The translations under genes and the position numbers were made by a program. From Ruegeria sp. HKCCA6707 (lineage in GTDB: Bacteria; Pseudomonadota; Alphaproteobacteria; Rhodobacterales; Rhodobacteraceae), in assembly GCF_013033515.1 (NCBI RefSeq), contig NZ_WQEG01000002.1:62001-126000 (forward strand): a stretch of 64,000 bases of DNA, read 5' to 3'. Below the pieces are notes generated by a model that worked only from the letters and a program-made list of their open reading frames with translations, was not told the DNA's origin and did no database searches. Positions 35,315-44,054 of this stretch are shown here, in pieces; the first letter of the stretch is position 1; each line of letters begins with the position of its first letter.

Positions 35315-36280
35315 TTATTCCTGGATTGCGCCGATTTCGACCAGAGTCGCGCGGTACTTGGTGCTGGTGTCTTCCAGGTAGGCTGCGAACTCGTCGCCCC
35401 AGATCGGGTTGCCGGACATACCGTTCTTGACCAGGTACTCTTCCCATTCAGGTGTATCGATCACTTTTTTCAGCGTTTCGATCCACCAGTCCTGAACAGC
35501 CGGGTCCAGATCGTTGGGCATAACAACGCCGCGCGGCAGCGAGAAACTGAAATCGTAGCCCAGTTCCATAAAGGTCGGAACGTCGGGGTTGTTGGTGCTG
35601 CGGGCTGTGTCTGAAAACGCCAGCGCCTTCAAAGTTCCGGCTTCAAGTTGCCCTGAAACTTCGGACGGGTTGGCGACAACCGCGTCAACACTGCCGGACG
35701 TCAGCGCGGTAACAAGTTCACCGCCCGAGCCGATCGGGACATACTCAAATTCGATACCAGCTGCATTTGCGAAAAGCGCGGCGGTTACACGCTCGGGTCC
35801 GGCCGAGCCGCTGCCCGCGATGGTCACGCGACCTGCCTTTGCCGCGTCGACAAATGCGCCAACGTCACCGAAATCCGAGTCGGAGCGGACAACCAGCAGC
35901 ATTGCGTCACTTGCAAGCAGGCCGATTGGCGTGAAGTCAGCAAAGGTCCAATCGGTGTCGGCCACCAAAGGTGTTCCGATAAAGTTGCCGCTGGTGGACG
36001 TCAGGCGATACGGATCACCTGCTTTGCCTGCGACATAGCTAAAGCCAACGGCACCACTGCCACCTTCGCGGTTTTCGACAACGATGTTGTTATCGAACAG
36101 CTCGTATTTGCGCAGAATGTCGACAACGGTGCGCGACATACGGTCGTTACCGCCGCCCGGACCAAATGCAATTGTATAGGTAAGACGCTCGGACGGATAG
36201 TCCTCCGCAACCGCCGGCATCGCAAAAACGGCCGATGCGGCAGCTGCTGCAAGCATAGTAAAAGTTCTTCGCATGATCAT
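35315..36280 (-). CDS. tctC: Tripartite tricarboxylate transporter receptor protein
   Basis: Periplasmic TctC/BugD-type substrate-binding protein. A signal peptide ends at about residue 26 (AMPAVA). Then comes YTIAFGPGGGNDRMSRTVVDIL, which forms the carboxylate-binding loop, and later GSGSAGPERVTAALFAN and IGSGGELVTALTSGSVDAVV. I start at ATG 36278-36280, 8 bases after GGAGG; an in-frame ATG two codons on is also possible. It is first in the operon, reading away from the acid-sugar enzymes, so both are probably controlled from the shared AT-rich region. Confidence 0.92.
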   Translation of the reverse strand: MIMRRTFTMLAAAAASAVFAMPAVAEDYPSERLTYTIAFGPGGGNDRMSRTVVDILRKYELFDNNIVVENREGGSGAVGFSYVAGKAGDPYRLTSTSGNFIGTPLVADTDWTFADFTPIGLLASDAMLLVVRSDSDFGDVGAFVDAAKAGRVTIAGSGSAGPERVTAALFANAAGIEFEYVPIGSGGELVTALTSGSVDAVVANPSEVSGQLEAGTLKALAFSDTARSTNNPDVPTFMELGYDFSFSLPRGVVMPNDLDPAVQDWWIETLKKVIDTPEWEEYLVKNGMSGNPIWGDEFAAYLEDTSTKYRATLVEIGAIQE

Positions 36281-36560
36281 ATGGTGTCCTCCCTTTGACC
36301 ACATTGCTTTTTACGATCTGATAGTGCAATATTCACATGGATTGCACGTTGTCAAATAGAAAAGCATAAATCTTAGAGGTCAGTCTTGTTATATTAAGAC
36401 CAGTGAACTAGTAATATGCTGTAATATATAACTTAAATTAAAAGACTGCCTGCTCAACAAGATACAAAATAGTTTTTTATTATTGTAATATGCAAAAAAT
36501 CTAAGTAAGAGCTGGCCAACAACCGTTTATCGAAGCGAATAGCCCTCGGGAGGAAGAGAA
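36281..36560. promoter_or_regulatory. AT-rich divergent control region for the Tct and acid-sugar operons
   Basis: 280 bp, much richer in A and T than its surroundings. GTGCAAT (36324-36330) and ATTGCAC (36341-36347) form an inverted repeat with a 10-base spacer. GTAATATGC occurs twice in direct orientation (36411-36419 and 36485-36493), with a near copy GTAATATAT at 36421. GGAGG lies just before the dehydrogenase ATG. No regulator gene is adjacent, so the controlling protein is unknown. Confidence 0.55.
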
Positions 36561-37646
36561 ATGAAGATTATGACCTTGCCATGCGACGGGATTGGCCCAG
36601 AAATCATGGCCGCGACCTTGGAAGTTGTTGAAGCTGCCAACAACCGCTTCGGCTTGGGTCTGACATTTCACGAGGAAGAATCGGGCTTTGTCAGTCTGAA
36701 AAAGCACGGCATCACGCTGCGAGAAGAGGTATTGGACCGGGCGCGGACCGAGTTTGACGGCGTGATTCTCGGCACCCAGTCCCACATGGACTATCCGCCA
36801 GTGGTCGAGGGCGGGCGCAACGTGTCCGCTGGCTTTCGAATTGGGTTGGACCTGTATGCAAACGTCCGCCCGGCGCGCAGCCGCGACTTCTTGCCGAACA
36901 AGGCCGAAGGCATGGATCTGGTCATCATGCGCGAAGCGACGGAAGGGTTCTATCCGGACCGCAACATGTACAAAGGCGTCGGCGAGATGATGCCGGACCC
37001 GGACATGGCTCTTTCGGTGCGCAAAATCACACGTCACGGATCAATGCGGATTTGCCGCGAAGCCTTTAAGCTGGCGATGCAGCGCGACAAAAAAGTCGCG
37101 GCGATTCACAAAGCAAACTCGTTCCTGATGACCGATGGTCTGTTCCTTGAATGCTTCCGCGAGGTTGCAAAGGATTATCCCGAGGTTGAAACGGAAGAGC
37201 TGATTGTTGACGCGTTTGCCGCGCTGTTGGTCCGCCAGCCGCAGAAATACGACGTCGTTGTCGCAACCAATTTCTACGGTGACATCCTGTCCGACCTGGC
37301 TTCCGAGCTTTCCGGCTCGCTTGGGCTTGCAGGGTCCATCAACGCGAACGCGGAAACCGGTCTTTGCTGTGCGCAGGCGCAACATGGTTCGGCGCCTGAT
37401 ATTGCCGGGCAGAATGTCGCAAACCCCACATCACTTATTCTGTCCGCTGCCATGATGTTGATCTGGCTGGGCGAGCAGCGCGGCGTTCAAAAGCTGATGG
37501 ATGCAGGGCAGGCAATTGCTGACGCGGTTGACGTAGTCATCGACGATCCTGCCAAACGCACCCGAGATCTTGGTGGAACGGTGAACACCGACGCATTCGG
37601 AACGCTCGTCGCTCAGGAAGTCGCCAAGGTTGCCGTAGCGGCTTGA
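36561..37646 (+). CDS. Isocitrate/isopropylmalate-type dehydrogenase
   Basis: NAD(P)-dependent beta-decarboxylating or hydroxy-acid dehydrogenase of the isopropylmalate/isocitrate/tartrate dehydrogenase family, 361 residues. It has the N-terminal GDGIGPEI-like CDGIGPEIM, the substrate Arg region LYANVRPARS, catalytic Tyr in REATEGFYPDRNMY, Lys in IHKANSFLMTDGLF, and metal-binding Asp in TNFYGDILSDLASEL. It is first in an operon with racemase-like, otnK, otnC and RraA-like genes. It may therefore oxidise the four-carbon acid sugar that OtnK then phosphorylates, a step usually done by LtnD-type enzymes. Leucine biosynthesis is unlikely in this context. Substrate is inference. Confidence 0.82.
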   Translation: MKIMTLPCDGIGPEIMAATLEVVEAANNRFGLGLTFHEEESGFVSLKKHGITLREEVLDRARTEFDGVILGTQSHMDYPPVVEGGRNVSAGFRIGLDLYANVRPARSRDFLPNKAEGMDLVIMREATEGFYPDRNMYKGVGEMMPDPDMALSVRKITRHGSMRICREAFKLAMQRDKKVAAIHKANSFLMTDGLFLECFREVAKDYPEVETEELIVDAFAALLVRQPQKYDVVVATNFYGDILSDLASELSGSLGLAGSINANAETGLCCAQAQHGSAPDIAGQNVANPTSLILSAAMMLIWLGEQRGVQKLMDAGQAIADAVDVVIDDPAKRTRDLGGTVNTDAFGTLVAQEVAKVAVAA

Positions 37647-37730
37647 TTACTCCCTCCCAGCAGGGCATTGCCCTATACGTCTGGTGGCGTCGTCCCGTGA
37701 CGGCGTCACCTCTCTTTAAGTGAGGTTGCG

Positions 37731-38408
37731 ATGAAACAGATGCCTCGATTGGCGTTGATACACGCCACCCGCGTCGCGATAGACCCAATCGAAACCGCTG
37801 CTCGGGACCTGTGGCCAGAGGCCGAAACGGTCACGATTCTGGAAGAAGGCCTGTCTGCTGATCGCCAGAAAAGTGACGAGCTTTCCCTGGATCTTTGGGA
37901 CAGGATCGTCGGCCTTGCGCAATACGCGGAAAACCTGGGCGCTAGCGGAATCCTGTTCACCTGTTCGGCGTTTGGCCAGGCGATTGAAGATGCTGCAGAT
38001 GGCGCAAGAGTTCCGGTCATGAAGCCTAACGAAGCGATGTTTGATGCGGCCTTTGCCCATGGTGACAACATCGCGATGATATACACTTTCGAGCCCGCAG
38101 CACCCGGCATGAAAGAAGAATTCAAAGAAGCGGCGGCGGCGCGTGGCAGCTCAGCGCGTCTTTCCAGCCACTTCGCCGAAGGTGCGCTGGACGCCAAACG
38201 AGCAGGCGACGACGCGACACATAACCGTCTGATTGCAAAGACGGCACAAAAGATCACCGGTGCCGATGCCATACTGCTGGCTCAGTTTTCGATGGCCGGC
38301 GCAGCCGACGCAGTGCGCGACGTGACCGATGTGCCGGTTTTGACAAGCCCCGAGGCCGCGATTGCCGAAATAAAACGGCGGGTCGAAACTCAAAAAGGCG
38401 AGGCATAA
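37731..38408 (+). CDS. Asp/Glu racemase-superfamily protein
   Basis: Member of the Asp/Glu/hydantoin racemase superfamily, 225 residues. The first catalytic Cys is present (Cys78 in ILFTCSAFG). Where two-cysteine racemases have a second Cys, this protein has LLAQFSMAG (about 182-190). A one-base or standard two-base racemisation is therefore doubtful; decarboxylase- or isomerase-like chemistry is possible, as in other single-Cys members. It lies one base before otnK in the acid-sugar operon. A Shine-Dalgarno-like GTGAGG precedes ATG 37731. Confidence 0.78.
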   Translation: MKQMPRLALIHATRVAIDPIETAARDLWPEAETVTILEEGLSADRQKSDELSLDLWDRIVGLAQYAENLGASGILFTCSAFGQAIEDAADGARVPVMKPNEAMFDAAFAHGDNIAMIYTFEPAAPGMKEEFKEAAAARGSSARLSSHFAEGALDAKRAGDDATHNRLIAKTAQKITGADAILLAQFSMAGAADAVRDVTDVPVLTSPEAAIAEIKRRVETQKGEA

Positions 38409-38409
38409 A

Positions 38410-39687
38410 ATGCTGGTAGGCGTGATTGCAGATGATTTCACCGGAGCCAGTGATATCGCGAACACTCTGGCACAGGGGGTCGCCCCAGAGGGCGGATTGT
38501 ATACGGCACAGTTTTCGGGCGTGCCAACTGGCCCTGCACCGAAACATGTCGAAGCAGGTGTAATCTCGCTGAAAAGCCGCACCGCGCCGATATCCGAAGC
38601 CGTAAGCGATAGCCTTGCGGCATTGCGCTGGTTGCGTGACCAGGGATGCCGCCAGTTCATCTTCAAATACTGTTCGACATTCGACTCGACAAAAGAAGGT
38701 AATATCGGCCCGGTCGCAGAGGCGTTGGCGGACGAACTGGACGCAAAAGGTGTTGTGTTCTGCCCGGCTTTTCCCACAGCTGGGCGCACGATCTATCAGG
38801 GTCATCTGTTTGTGAATGACCGTCTGTTGCATGAGTCTGGTTTGGAAAATCATCCGCTCACCCCGATGACGGATGCCAATATTCGCCGTTGGCTGGGGCA
38901 TCAAACCAGCGAAAAAGTCGGCTTGGTTCCAATGTCAGTTGTTCGTCAGGGGCCAAACGCGGTAAGAACCGCCATCGAAGATGCCGAAGAACGGTTTCTG
39001 ATTGCAGACGCCATATCAGACGAAGACCTGTTGGCTCTGGGCGAAGCTTTGCGTGACGCTCCCTTTATCACCGGGGGGTCGGGAATTGCTTTGGGTCTGC
39101 CAAGAAACTTTGACCGGGCATCCGCCAGAGAGGGACAACCATCTGGGTTCCAAGGCGTTTCGGGCCCCGAGGCTATTTTGGCCGGCTCCTGTTCTGGTGC
39201 CACTCGTGGTCAGGTTGATCTGCACGCCAAATCGCACCCGTCCCTGGCCATTGATGTCCCTGCGGTAATGGCCGGTGAAGTGACGCGCAAAACGCTGGTC
39301 GATTTCTATCAAGAGAATGCCGGGCAAAAGCCGCTGGCCTATTCGTCGGGCACGCCTGACGAAGTCCGCGCGCTGCAAGCGCGGTTCGGTCGCGAAAAGG
39401 TTGCCTCCAAATTGGATGCCTTGTTTGCGGATACGGCGCGGGATCTGGTTGAATTGGGCTATCGCAGGATCGTTGTCGCGGGCGGCGAAACTTCGGGAGC
39501 CGTTGCGCAATCGGTTACAAACGCGCTGCAAGCACCTGCAATGACTATTGGGCCAGAAATTGATCCAGGCGTTCCTGTCCTGACATTGGGCCAGGACACG
39601 CCATTGGCGCTGGCGTTGAAATCCGGCAATTTCGGAGCACCGGATTTCTTTTCCAAGGCCCTGCGCGTTATGGAGACAGGTTCATGA
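38410..39687 (+). CDS. otnK: Four-carbon acid sugar kinase (3-oxo-tetronate kinase)
   Basis: DUF1537-family kinase. The N-terminal domain begins VGVIADDFTGASDIAN, the acid-sugar-binding signature. The C-terminal nucleotide-binding domain has GGSGIALGLP, LAGSCSGATRGQV and VVAGGETSGAVAQS. Family enzymes phosphorylate 3-oxo-tetronates at C4 after oxidation of threonate or erythronate. Length 425 is normal. It overlaps otnC by ATGA, matching the known OtnK/OtnC pair. Confidence 0.88.
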   Translation: MLVGVIADDFTGASDIANTLAQGVAPEGGLYTAQFSGVPTGPAPKHVEAGVISLKSRTAPISEAVSDSLAALRWLRDQGCRQFIFKYCSTFDSTKEGNIGPVAEALADELDAKGVVFCPAFPTAGRTIYQGHLFVNDRLLHESGLENHPLTPMTDANIRRWLGHQTSEKVGLVPMSVVRQGPNAVRTAIEDAEERFLIADAISDEDLLALGEALRDAPFITGGSGIALGLPRNFDRASAREGQPSGFQGVSGPEAILAGSCSGATRGQVDLHAKSHPSLAIDVPAVMAGEVTRKTLVDFYQENAGQKPLAYSSGTPDEVRALQARFGREKVASKLDALFADTARDLVELGYRRIVVAGGETSGAVAQSVTNALQAPAMTIGPEIDPGVPVLTLGQDTPLALALKSGNFGAPDFFSKALRVMETGS

Positions 39688-40319
39688 CCGAAGCAGACCT
39701 TCGTCAACAAATGTCCGATCTTTGCCGTTCGCTTTATGAACGGGGCTTTTCGGTTGGAACGGCGGGAAATGTTTCCGCCAAACTGCCGGACGGCATTCTG
39801 ATGACACCGACCAATGCCACTTTGGGCAGCATCGAGCCTGAGCGGATCGCCAAAATTGACCTAAATGGCGTCCATGTCGATGGCGACAAACCCACCAAAG
39901 AAGTGTTTTTACATCAGGCCTTTTATGAAACGCGCCCCGACGCAGGTGCCGTTGTGCATCTACATTCTACCTGGGCCACTGCTTTGTCCTGCTTGTCGGA
40001 CACCGATCCGGACGACTGTATCCCACCGCTGACACCTTACGTGGTGATGCGTGTTGGGCCCGTCAAAATGGTTCCCTATGTCAAACCAGGGGATCCTAGA
40101 TCGGGAGATCTGATCCGCGACCTGGAGGGCCGATATGGCGCGGTTCTCTTGGCAAATCACGGTCCGGTCGTTTCAGGCAAAGACCTGTTTTCTGCGGTTT
40201 GCGCCGCTGAAGAACTGGAAGAGACAGCAAAGCTTCTTGTGGCGCTGCGTGGGTTGCCCACACGGTTCCTGTCAGAAGCTGACGTGAGCGAATTAAAACA
40301 AACGTTTGGAAGGATCTGA
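39684..40319 (+). CDS. otnC: 3-oxo-tetronate 4-phosphate decarboxylase, class II aldolase family
   Basis: Class II aldolase/adducin-family protein of 211 residues. It shows GNVSAKLPDGILMTPTNA, metal-ligand His pair in VVHLHSTWA and a later His in LLANHGPVVSG. In the known pathway OtnC decarboxylates 3-oxo-tetronate 4-phosphate to dihydroxyacetone phosphate. It is translationally coupled to otnK, which supports that assignment. Confidence 0.87.
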   Translation: MTEADLRQQMSDLCRSLYERGFSVGTAGNVSAKLPDGILMTPTNATLGSIEPERIAKIDLNGVHVDGDKPTKEVFLHQAFYETRPDAGAVVHLHSTWATALSCLSDTDPDDCIPPLTPYVVMRVGPVKMVPYVKPGDPRSGDLIRDLEGRYGAVLLANHGPVVSGKDLFSAVCAAEELEETAKLLVALRGLPTRFLSEADVSELKQTFGRI

Positions 40320-40322
40320 CCC

Positions 40323-40796
40323 ATGAAAACCGCTGATCTGATTGATCGCCACGCCGCAGACCTGACGTTGGTGCATTTGCCGTTCCGTCAGTTTGGAACA
40401 AAGCCGTTCTTTGCCGCTCAGGTGCAGACGGTCAAATGCTTCGAGGACAACACCGAAGTGCGCGCGCAGCTTGAACAACCGGGTGAAGGTCGTGTGCTGG
40501 TGGTCGATGGCGGAGGCTCTACCCGCATCGCCTTGCTGGGGGACATTCTGGCAGAACTGGCAATCGAAAATGGCTGGGCGGGTTTGATCCTGAATGCTTC
40601 AATCCGCGATAGCGCCGAGGTCAATCAGATGGACACGTTGGTCTTTGCGTTGGCGACCAGCCCGGTGAAAAGCGCCAAAGCCGGATGGGGCAAGGTCGGC
40701 GATCCTGTCTCATTCGGGGGGGTCAAATTCACGCCTGGAGATTGGGTTTATGGCGATGCAGACGGTGTTTTGCACAGCCACAAAAAACTGATCTGA
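40323..40796 (+). CDS. RraA-like / HMG-aldolase-fold protein
   Basis: 157-residue RraA-family protein. The core LVVDGGGSTRIALLGDILAELA with GWAGLILNASIRD is typical of RraA and of 4-hydroxy-4-methyl-2-oxoglutarate aldolases. RraA proper inhibits RNase E, while related proteins are metal-dependent aldolases or decarboxylases. Placed 3 bases after otnC, an enzymatic role in sugar-acid breakdown is as likely as RNase E control. The sequence GDPVSFGGVKFTPGDWVYGDADGV resembles true RraA closely, so the choice stays open. Confidence 0.8.
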   Translation: MKTADLIDRHAADLTLVHLPFRQFGTKPFFAAQVQTVKCFEDNTEVRAQLEQPGEGRVLVVDGGGSTRIALLGDILAELAIENGWAGLILNASIRDSAEVNQMDTLVFALATSPVKSAKAGWGKVGDPVSFGGVKFTPGDWVYGDADGVLHSHKKLI

Positions 40797-40799
40797 CCG

Positions 40800-41088
40800 T
40801 TGCCGGAACAGGCCCAACGAACGGTGACAATCGGACCGCGCAAGCTGCGTGTGCTCGATCTCAGTTCATTGCTTGGCGATATGCTGCCGCGATTGCCGTA
40901 TGTGCTGCGCTTGTTGGCCGAAAACCATCTGCGTGCAGGTGGCTCTTTGCCTGAGTTGCTGCGCGCGATGCGGGAACGACAGCCGGATTTCGAGTTCACG
41001 TTCCAGCCCAATCGCCTGCTGATGCATGACACAACATGCACGCCAGCACTCGCGGATGTGGCAGGGTTGCGTGACGCTTTGAAGGGCG
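40800..41088 (+). pseudogene. Aconitase-family N-terminal fragment
   Basis: About 95 codons match the start of AcnA-type aconitases: RLPYVLRLLAENHLR followed by FQPNRLLMHDTTCTPALADV and AGLRDALK. The remaining ~800 residues with the Fe-S cysteines are missing. The frame starts at TTG 40800, three bases after the RraA-like stop, so the intact gene was once the next operon member. Homology ends near 41088, where the DctP fragment begins in another frame. The frame itself runs on to 41258 with meaningless sequence. Confidence 0.72.
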
Positions 41089-41929
41089 TCTTGGGGACAA
41101 GATCAATGTCGAGATGCACCATTCCGGCACGCTTTTCGATCAGCAAAGCCAGATCCAGGGGCTCCAATTGGGTGGCACGCATATCATTTCGCCCACCGCA
41201 GGCATCTACAGCACGGTCGAGCCCAAGGTCGCGGCGTTGCAGCTGCCTTTCATGCTGAACACACCCGAAAAGATCCAGGCGGCCGTTGCTGATCCGGTGA
41301 TCCGTGACGCGATCATGCCCGGTCTGAACAACCAAAACATCGAGATCGTCGCTGTTTGGATGAACGGCCCGCGTGACCTTGGCTATAAGGGTCAGGATCC
41401 GATTTTGCTGCCACAGGATGCGGAAGGGTTGAAAGTTCGTGTTCAGTCAGCTCCGATCTTTGTGAAAACTTGGGAGGCCGTCGGCGCAAATCCGGTTGGC
41501 ATCAACTGGTCAGAAGCTCCGACCGCGCTTCAGCAGGGCGTTATCGATGCGGGCGAAGTCACCCCAAACTCATGGCGCGGATCGTCGACCTATCAGTTTG
41601 TTGACCATATCACAATGACAGACCACCAGTACTCGTTCTACCTGGTCGGGGCCAACAAACAGTGGTGGGATAGCATGCCCGATGACGTGAAGTCCGAGGT
41701 TCAGGCAGCACTGGCCGACGCAACAACCTGGAACATGGCGAAGAACACCGAAATCAACGGATCCGCTGCGGAGTATATTGCCGGTGAAGGCGTTGGTGTT
41801 CATTACCTGAACGATGAACAGCGTGCTGCATGGGCTGAGGCGATGAAACCAGTGTGGGACGAGCTTGGAACAGAGCTGGTCGGTGAAGAAGTCATGGTTC
41901 GCCTGAAGGAAATCGCTGGCGTGAGCTGA
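41089..41929 (+). pseudogene. TRAP transporter receptor (DctP) lacking its N-terminus
   Basis: The C-terminal ~275 residues of a DctP-type periplasmic receptor: LGDKINVEMHHSGTLFDQQ, LQLPFMLNTPEKI and INWSEAPTALQQGVIDAGE. The signal peptide and about the first 50 residues are gone, so it cannot be exported even if translated from ATG 41114. The fragment is fused directly to the aconitase remnant. No DctQ or DctM permease genes remain nearby. It is the second half of a deletion joint. Confidence 0.78.
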
Positions 41930-42050
41930 GCCGCAAAGATCCAGAGAACTCCCCAAAGGCCGCGTATTAACGAGCGCCTTACCTGGCAACGAGAGCGCCG
42001 TGCTTTCGTTGCCATTTTGCGTGCGGAGCCGGGCAGCGATGGGCGCGACT

Positions 42051-42191
42051 TCGACGCGACGCCCGAATGAAGCTCGGGATGTTGCCGCCACGGCCTTGTT
42101 CCTTGCAGGATCAGATGCGCGCCAGATCACCGGTCATATTCTGCCCGTCGACGGCGGTGCCACTTCTGCATTTCTTTCCTTGCGGCAATAG
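42051..42191 (+). pseudogene. Short-chain dehydrogenase C-terminal remnant
   Basis: About 45 codons resemble the end of an SDR oxidoreductase: NEARDVAATALFLAGSDARQ followed by ITGHILPVDGGAT. The Rossmann part and active site are absent. Sequence between the DctP stop (41929) and this remnant is unrecognisable. It adds a third broken gene to this stretch. Confidence 0.62.
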
Positions 42192-42267
42192 CGGGAATCG
42201 ATCGCAACAAGATCTCGGCAAATCCACAACCGGTCCGGGCGAAAGCACAAGGCCAGAGGGATCACAG

Positions 42268-43779
42268 TCAAAGCATTTCGCTTGCCAAAAACGGCTCGGG
42301 GCTGTCGGTTTCTTCCAGGCTCTTATTGGTGATCACCCAGAACCGATTGCCCACATTGCGCACAAAGCTGCGGTCGTGACTGACAAGCAAACATGATGCG
42401 CCATGTGTGATCAATTCATCCTCAAGAGCCTCTTGTCCTTCAATGTCGAGATGGTTTGTCGGCTCATCAAGCAGATAGAAATTCGGGTTCTTGAGCCGCA
42501 GCATCAACATCGCCAGGCGCGCCTTTTGCCCCCCGGACAGCGCACCGATTTTGGTGTCTTGCATCTGTATGTTGACACCCGCACCCGCCAGAACGCTGCG
42601 TGCGCGTTGGTCACCAATGTCAAATTGCCCTGTAACAGCAGCCATCGGTGTGTCGCTGTCTGAAAGCTGGCTCAATTGCTGATCTGAATAGGCTGGCACG
42701 ACGGACGGTGCAGATTTGATTACCTCGCTGTTCCCCGAAAACACACTTTGCAGAATCTTCACCAAACGGGTTTTGCCAGTGCCATTGGCGCCCAAAAGCA
42801 CGATACGGTCTCCGGGCAGGATCCATTTCTGCCCGGTCTTGTACAACAAACGACCGTCCGGCGTTTCAACCCGCACGTCACCCAAAGTAACCAAAGCCTT
42901 GGCATGGGTTCCGCTGTTTACCAGTTTGATATCACCTGTACTGCGCTCTCGGTGGGCGGGCTTGGCGCCTGCTTCGATCTGCGCCGCGCGATCATTGAGC
43001 TGTTTGGTCTTGGTCACCAAAAGGTCAGATCCGGAGTTGATACCGATATTCTTAAGCTTCGCAGCCTGTTTGCGCAGCTGCTGCGCTTTGTTCAGATCAT
43101 TCACAAACCGCCGTTGGTCAGCAGCATCAGCTTCGTCGAGCGCGGCCCGCGCCGCCGTATATGGGAGCGAAAATACGCGAGACCGGTTTGCCCTCAGAAA
43201 CAATGTTCGGTTGGTTGTCTCATCAAGAAAGGCCCGATCATGTGACGTCACGACGAAGGGCAGATCTCGTGGCAAATCGGATAGCCAGTTTTGGAGCAAA
43301 CCAATACGATGCAAATCCAAATGGTTTGTCGGCTCATCCAGCAAAAGTAGATCGGGTTCCTGAACCCATGCAGCCGCCAGCAGCGCGGTCCTTTGCCACC
43401 CTCCGCTTAACTCACTGAGCGGGCGGTGCTGAAACTCATAAGGAACGTTCAAGTCCCCAAGCACAACATCCACACGCCAGCTTTCATATTCTGCCAGCTC
43501 GTGAGGAAGGGACCCCAGCACCCAATCGTATAAGGTTCTGGCATGGGCATGATCTGGAACGTATTGGGTTACATATCCCACCCTCAAACCACGCGCCCGG
43601 ACGATGTTTCCGCTGGTTGGGTCGGATTGATCAACCATGCATTCCAAAAGCGTTGTCTTGCCACGCCCATTTGCGGCAACCAATCCAATACGATCACCTT
43701 TGGAAATCGTGAAATTGAGGTCATCGAATAGGACGTCGCCACGGATTACGCTTAAAGCGTTGATATTCATAACAGTCAT
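42268..43779 (-). CDS. ABC-F family ATPase
   Basis: Soluble protein with two ABC ATPase domains and no membrane helices, 503 residues. It has Walker A AANGRGKTT and GANGTGKTR, signatures LSGGWQRT and LSGGQKAR, and Walker B LLLLDEPTNHLDLH and FYLLDEPTNHLDIE. A basic, Gln/Lys-rich linker lies about 215-285. ABC-F proteins act on the ribosome, either as translation factors or by protecting it from antibiotics. Its lone position among gene remnants suits an acquired, possibly protective gene, but class cannot be set by eye. ATG 43779 has no strong Shine-Dalgarno; an in-frame ATG three codons on is possible. Confidence 0.87.
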   Translation of the reverse strand: MTVMNINALSVIRGDVLFDDLNFTISKGDRIGLVAANGRGKTTLLECMVDQSDPTSGNIVRARGLRVGYVTQYVPDHAHARTLYDWVLGSLPHELAEYESWRVDVVLGDLNVPYEFQHRPLSELSGGWQRTALLAAAWVQEPDLLLLDEPTNHLDLHRIGLLQNWLSDLPRDLPFVVTSHDRAFLDETTNRTLFLRANRSRVFSLPYTAARAALDEADAADQRRFVNDLNKAQQLRKQAAKLKNIGINSGSDLLVTKTKQLNDRAAQIEAGAKPAHRERSTGDIKLVNSGTHAKALVTLGDVRVETPDGRLLYKTGQKWILPGDRIVLLGANGTGKTRLVKILQSVFSGNSEVIKSAPSVVPAYSDQQLSQLSDSDTPMAAVTGQFDIGDQRARSVLAGAGVNIQMQDTKIGALSGGQKARLAMLMLRLKNPNFYLLDEPTNHLDIEGQEALEDELITHGASCLLVSHDRSFVRNVGNRFWVITNKSLEETDSPEPFLASEML

Positions 43780-44054
43780 CGGAGTCTCTGCTCATAGAAA
43801 AAATTGCCGCTGTGCGGCTTTGGGCAGACCGATTGGAACGTTGTTACTCGGACCCGCCCTGCAAACGCATTTACAGGGCGAAACGGGGACCATGCTGAAG
43901 TCGGCGGATGATACGCATGTTCAGCTTGTGCCCTCCTGTTGTTGAATGTGACTGTCTGCCTGGACCTTAGAAAACAACATACAACTCAGCAAGTGTTTCG
44001 ACGAGCCAAGTTGTCGGTGCCGTGTAGGCGAAAACGTAGCTTTGAGCCGATGGG
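43780..44054. other. Unassigned region between ABC-F gene and transposase relic
   Basis: 275 bp with no convincing gene. It should hold the ABC-F promoter and leader. CCCTG (about 43856-43860) and CAGGG (about 43875-43879) can pair. I could not identify a leader peptide or attenuator of the kind found before some ribosome-protection genes. Confidence 0.35.

Noticed and set aside
40800..41258. A real 152-codon gene
   Set aside because: Only the first ~95 codons have homology (aconitase start); the rest is out-of-frame DctP sequence.
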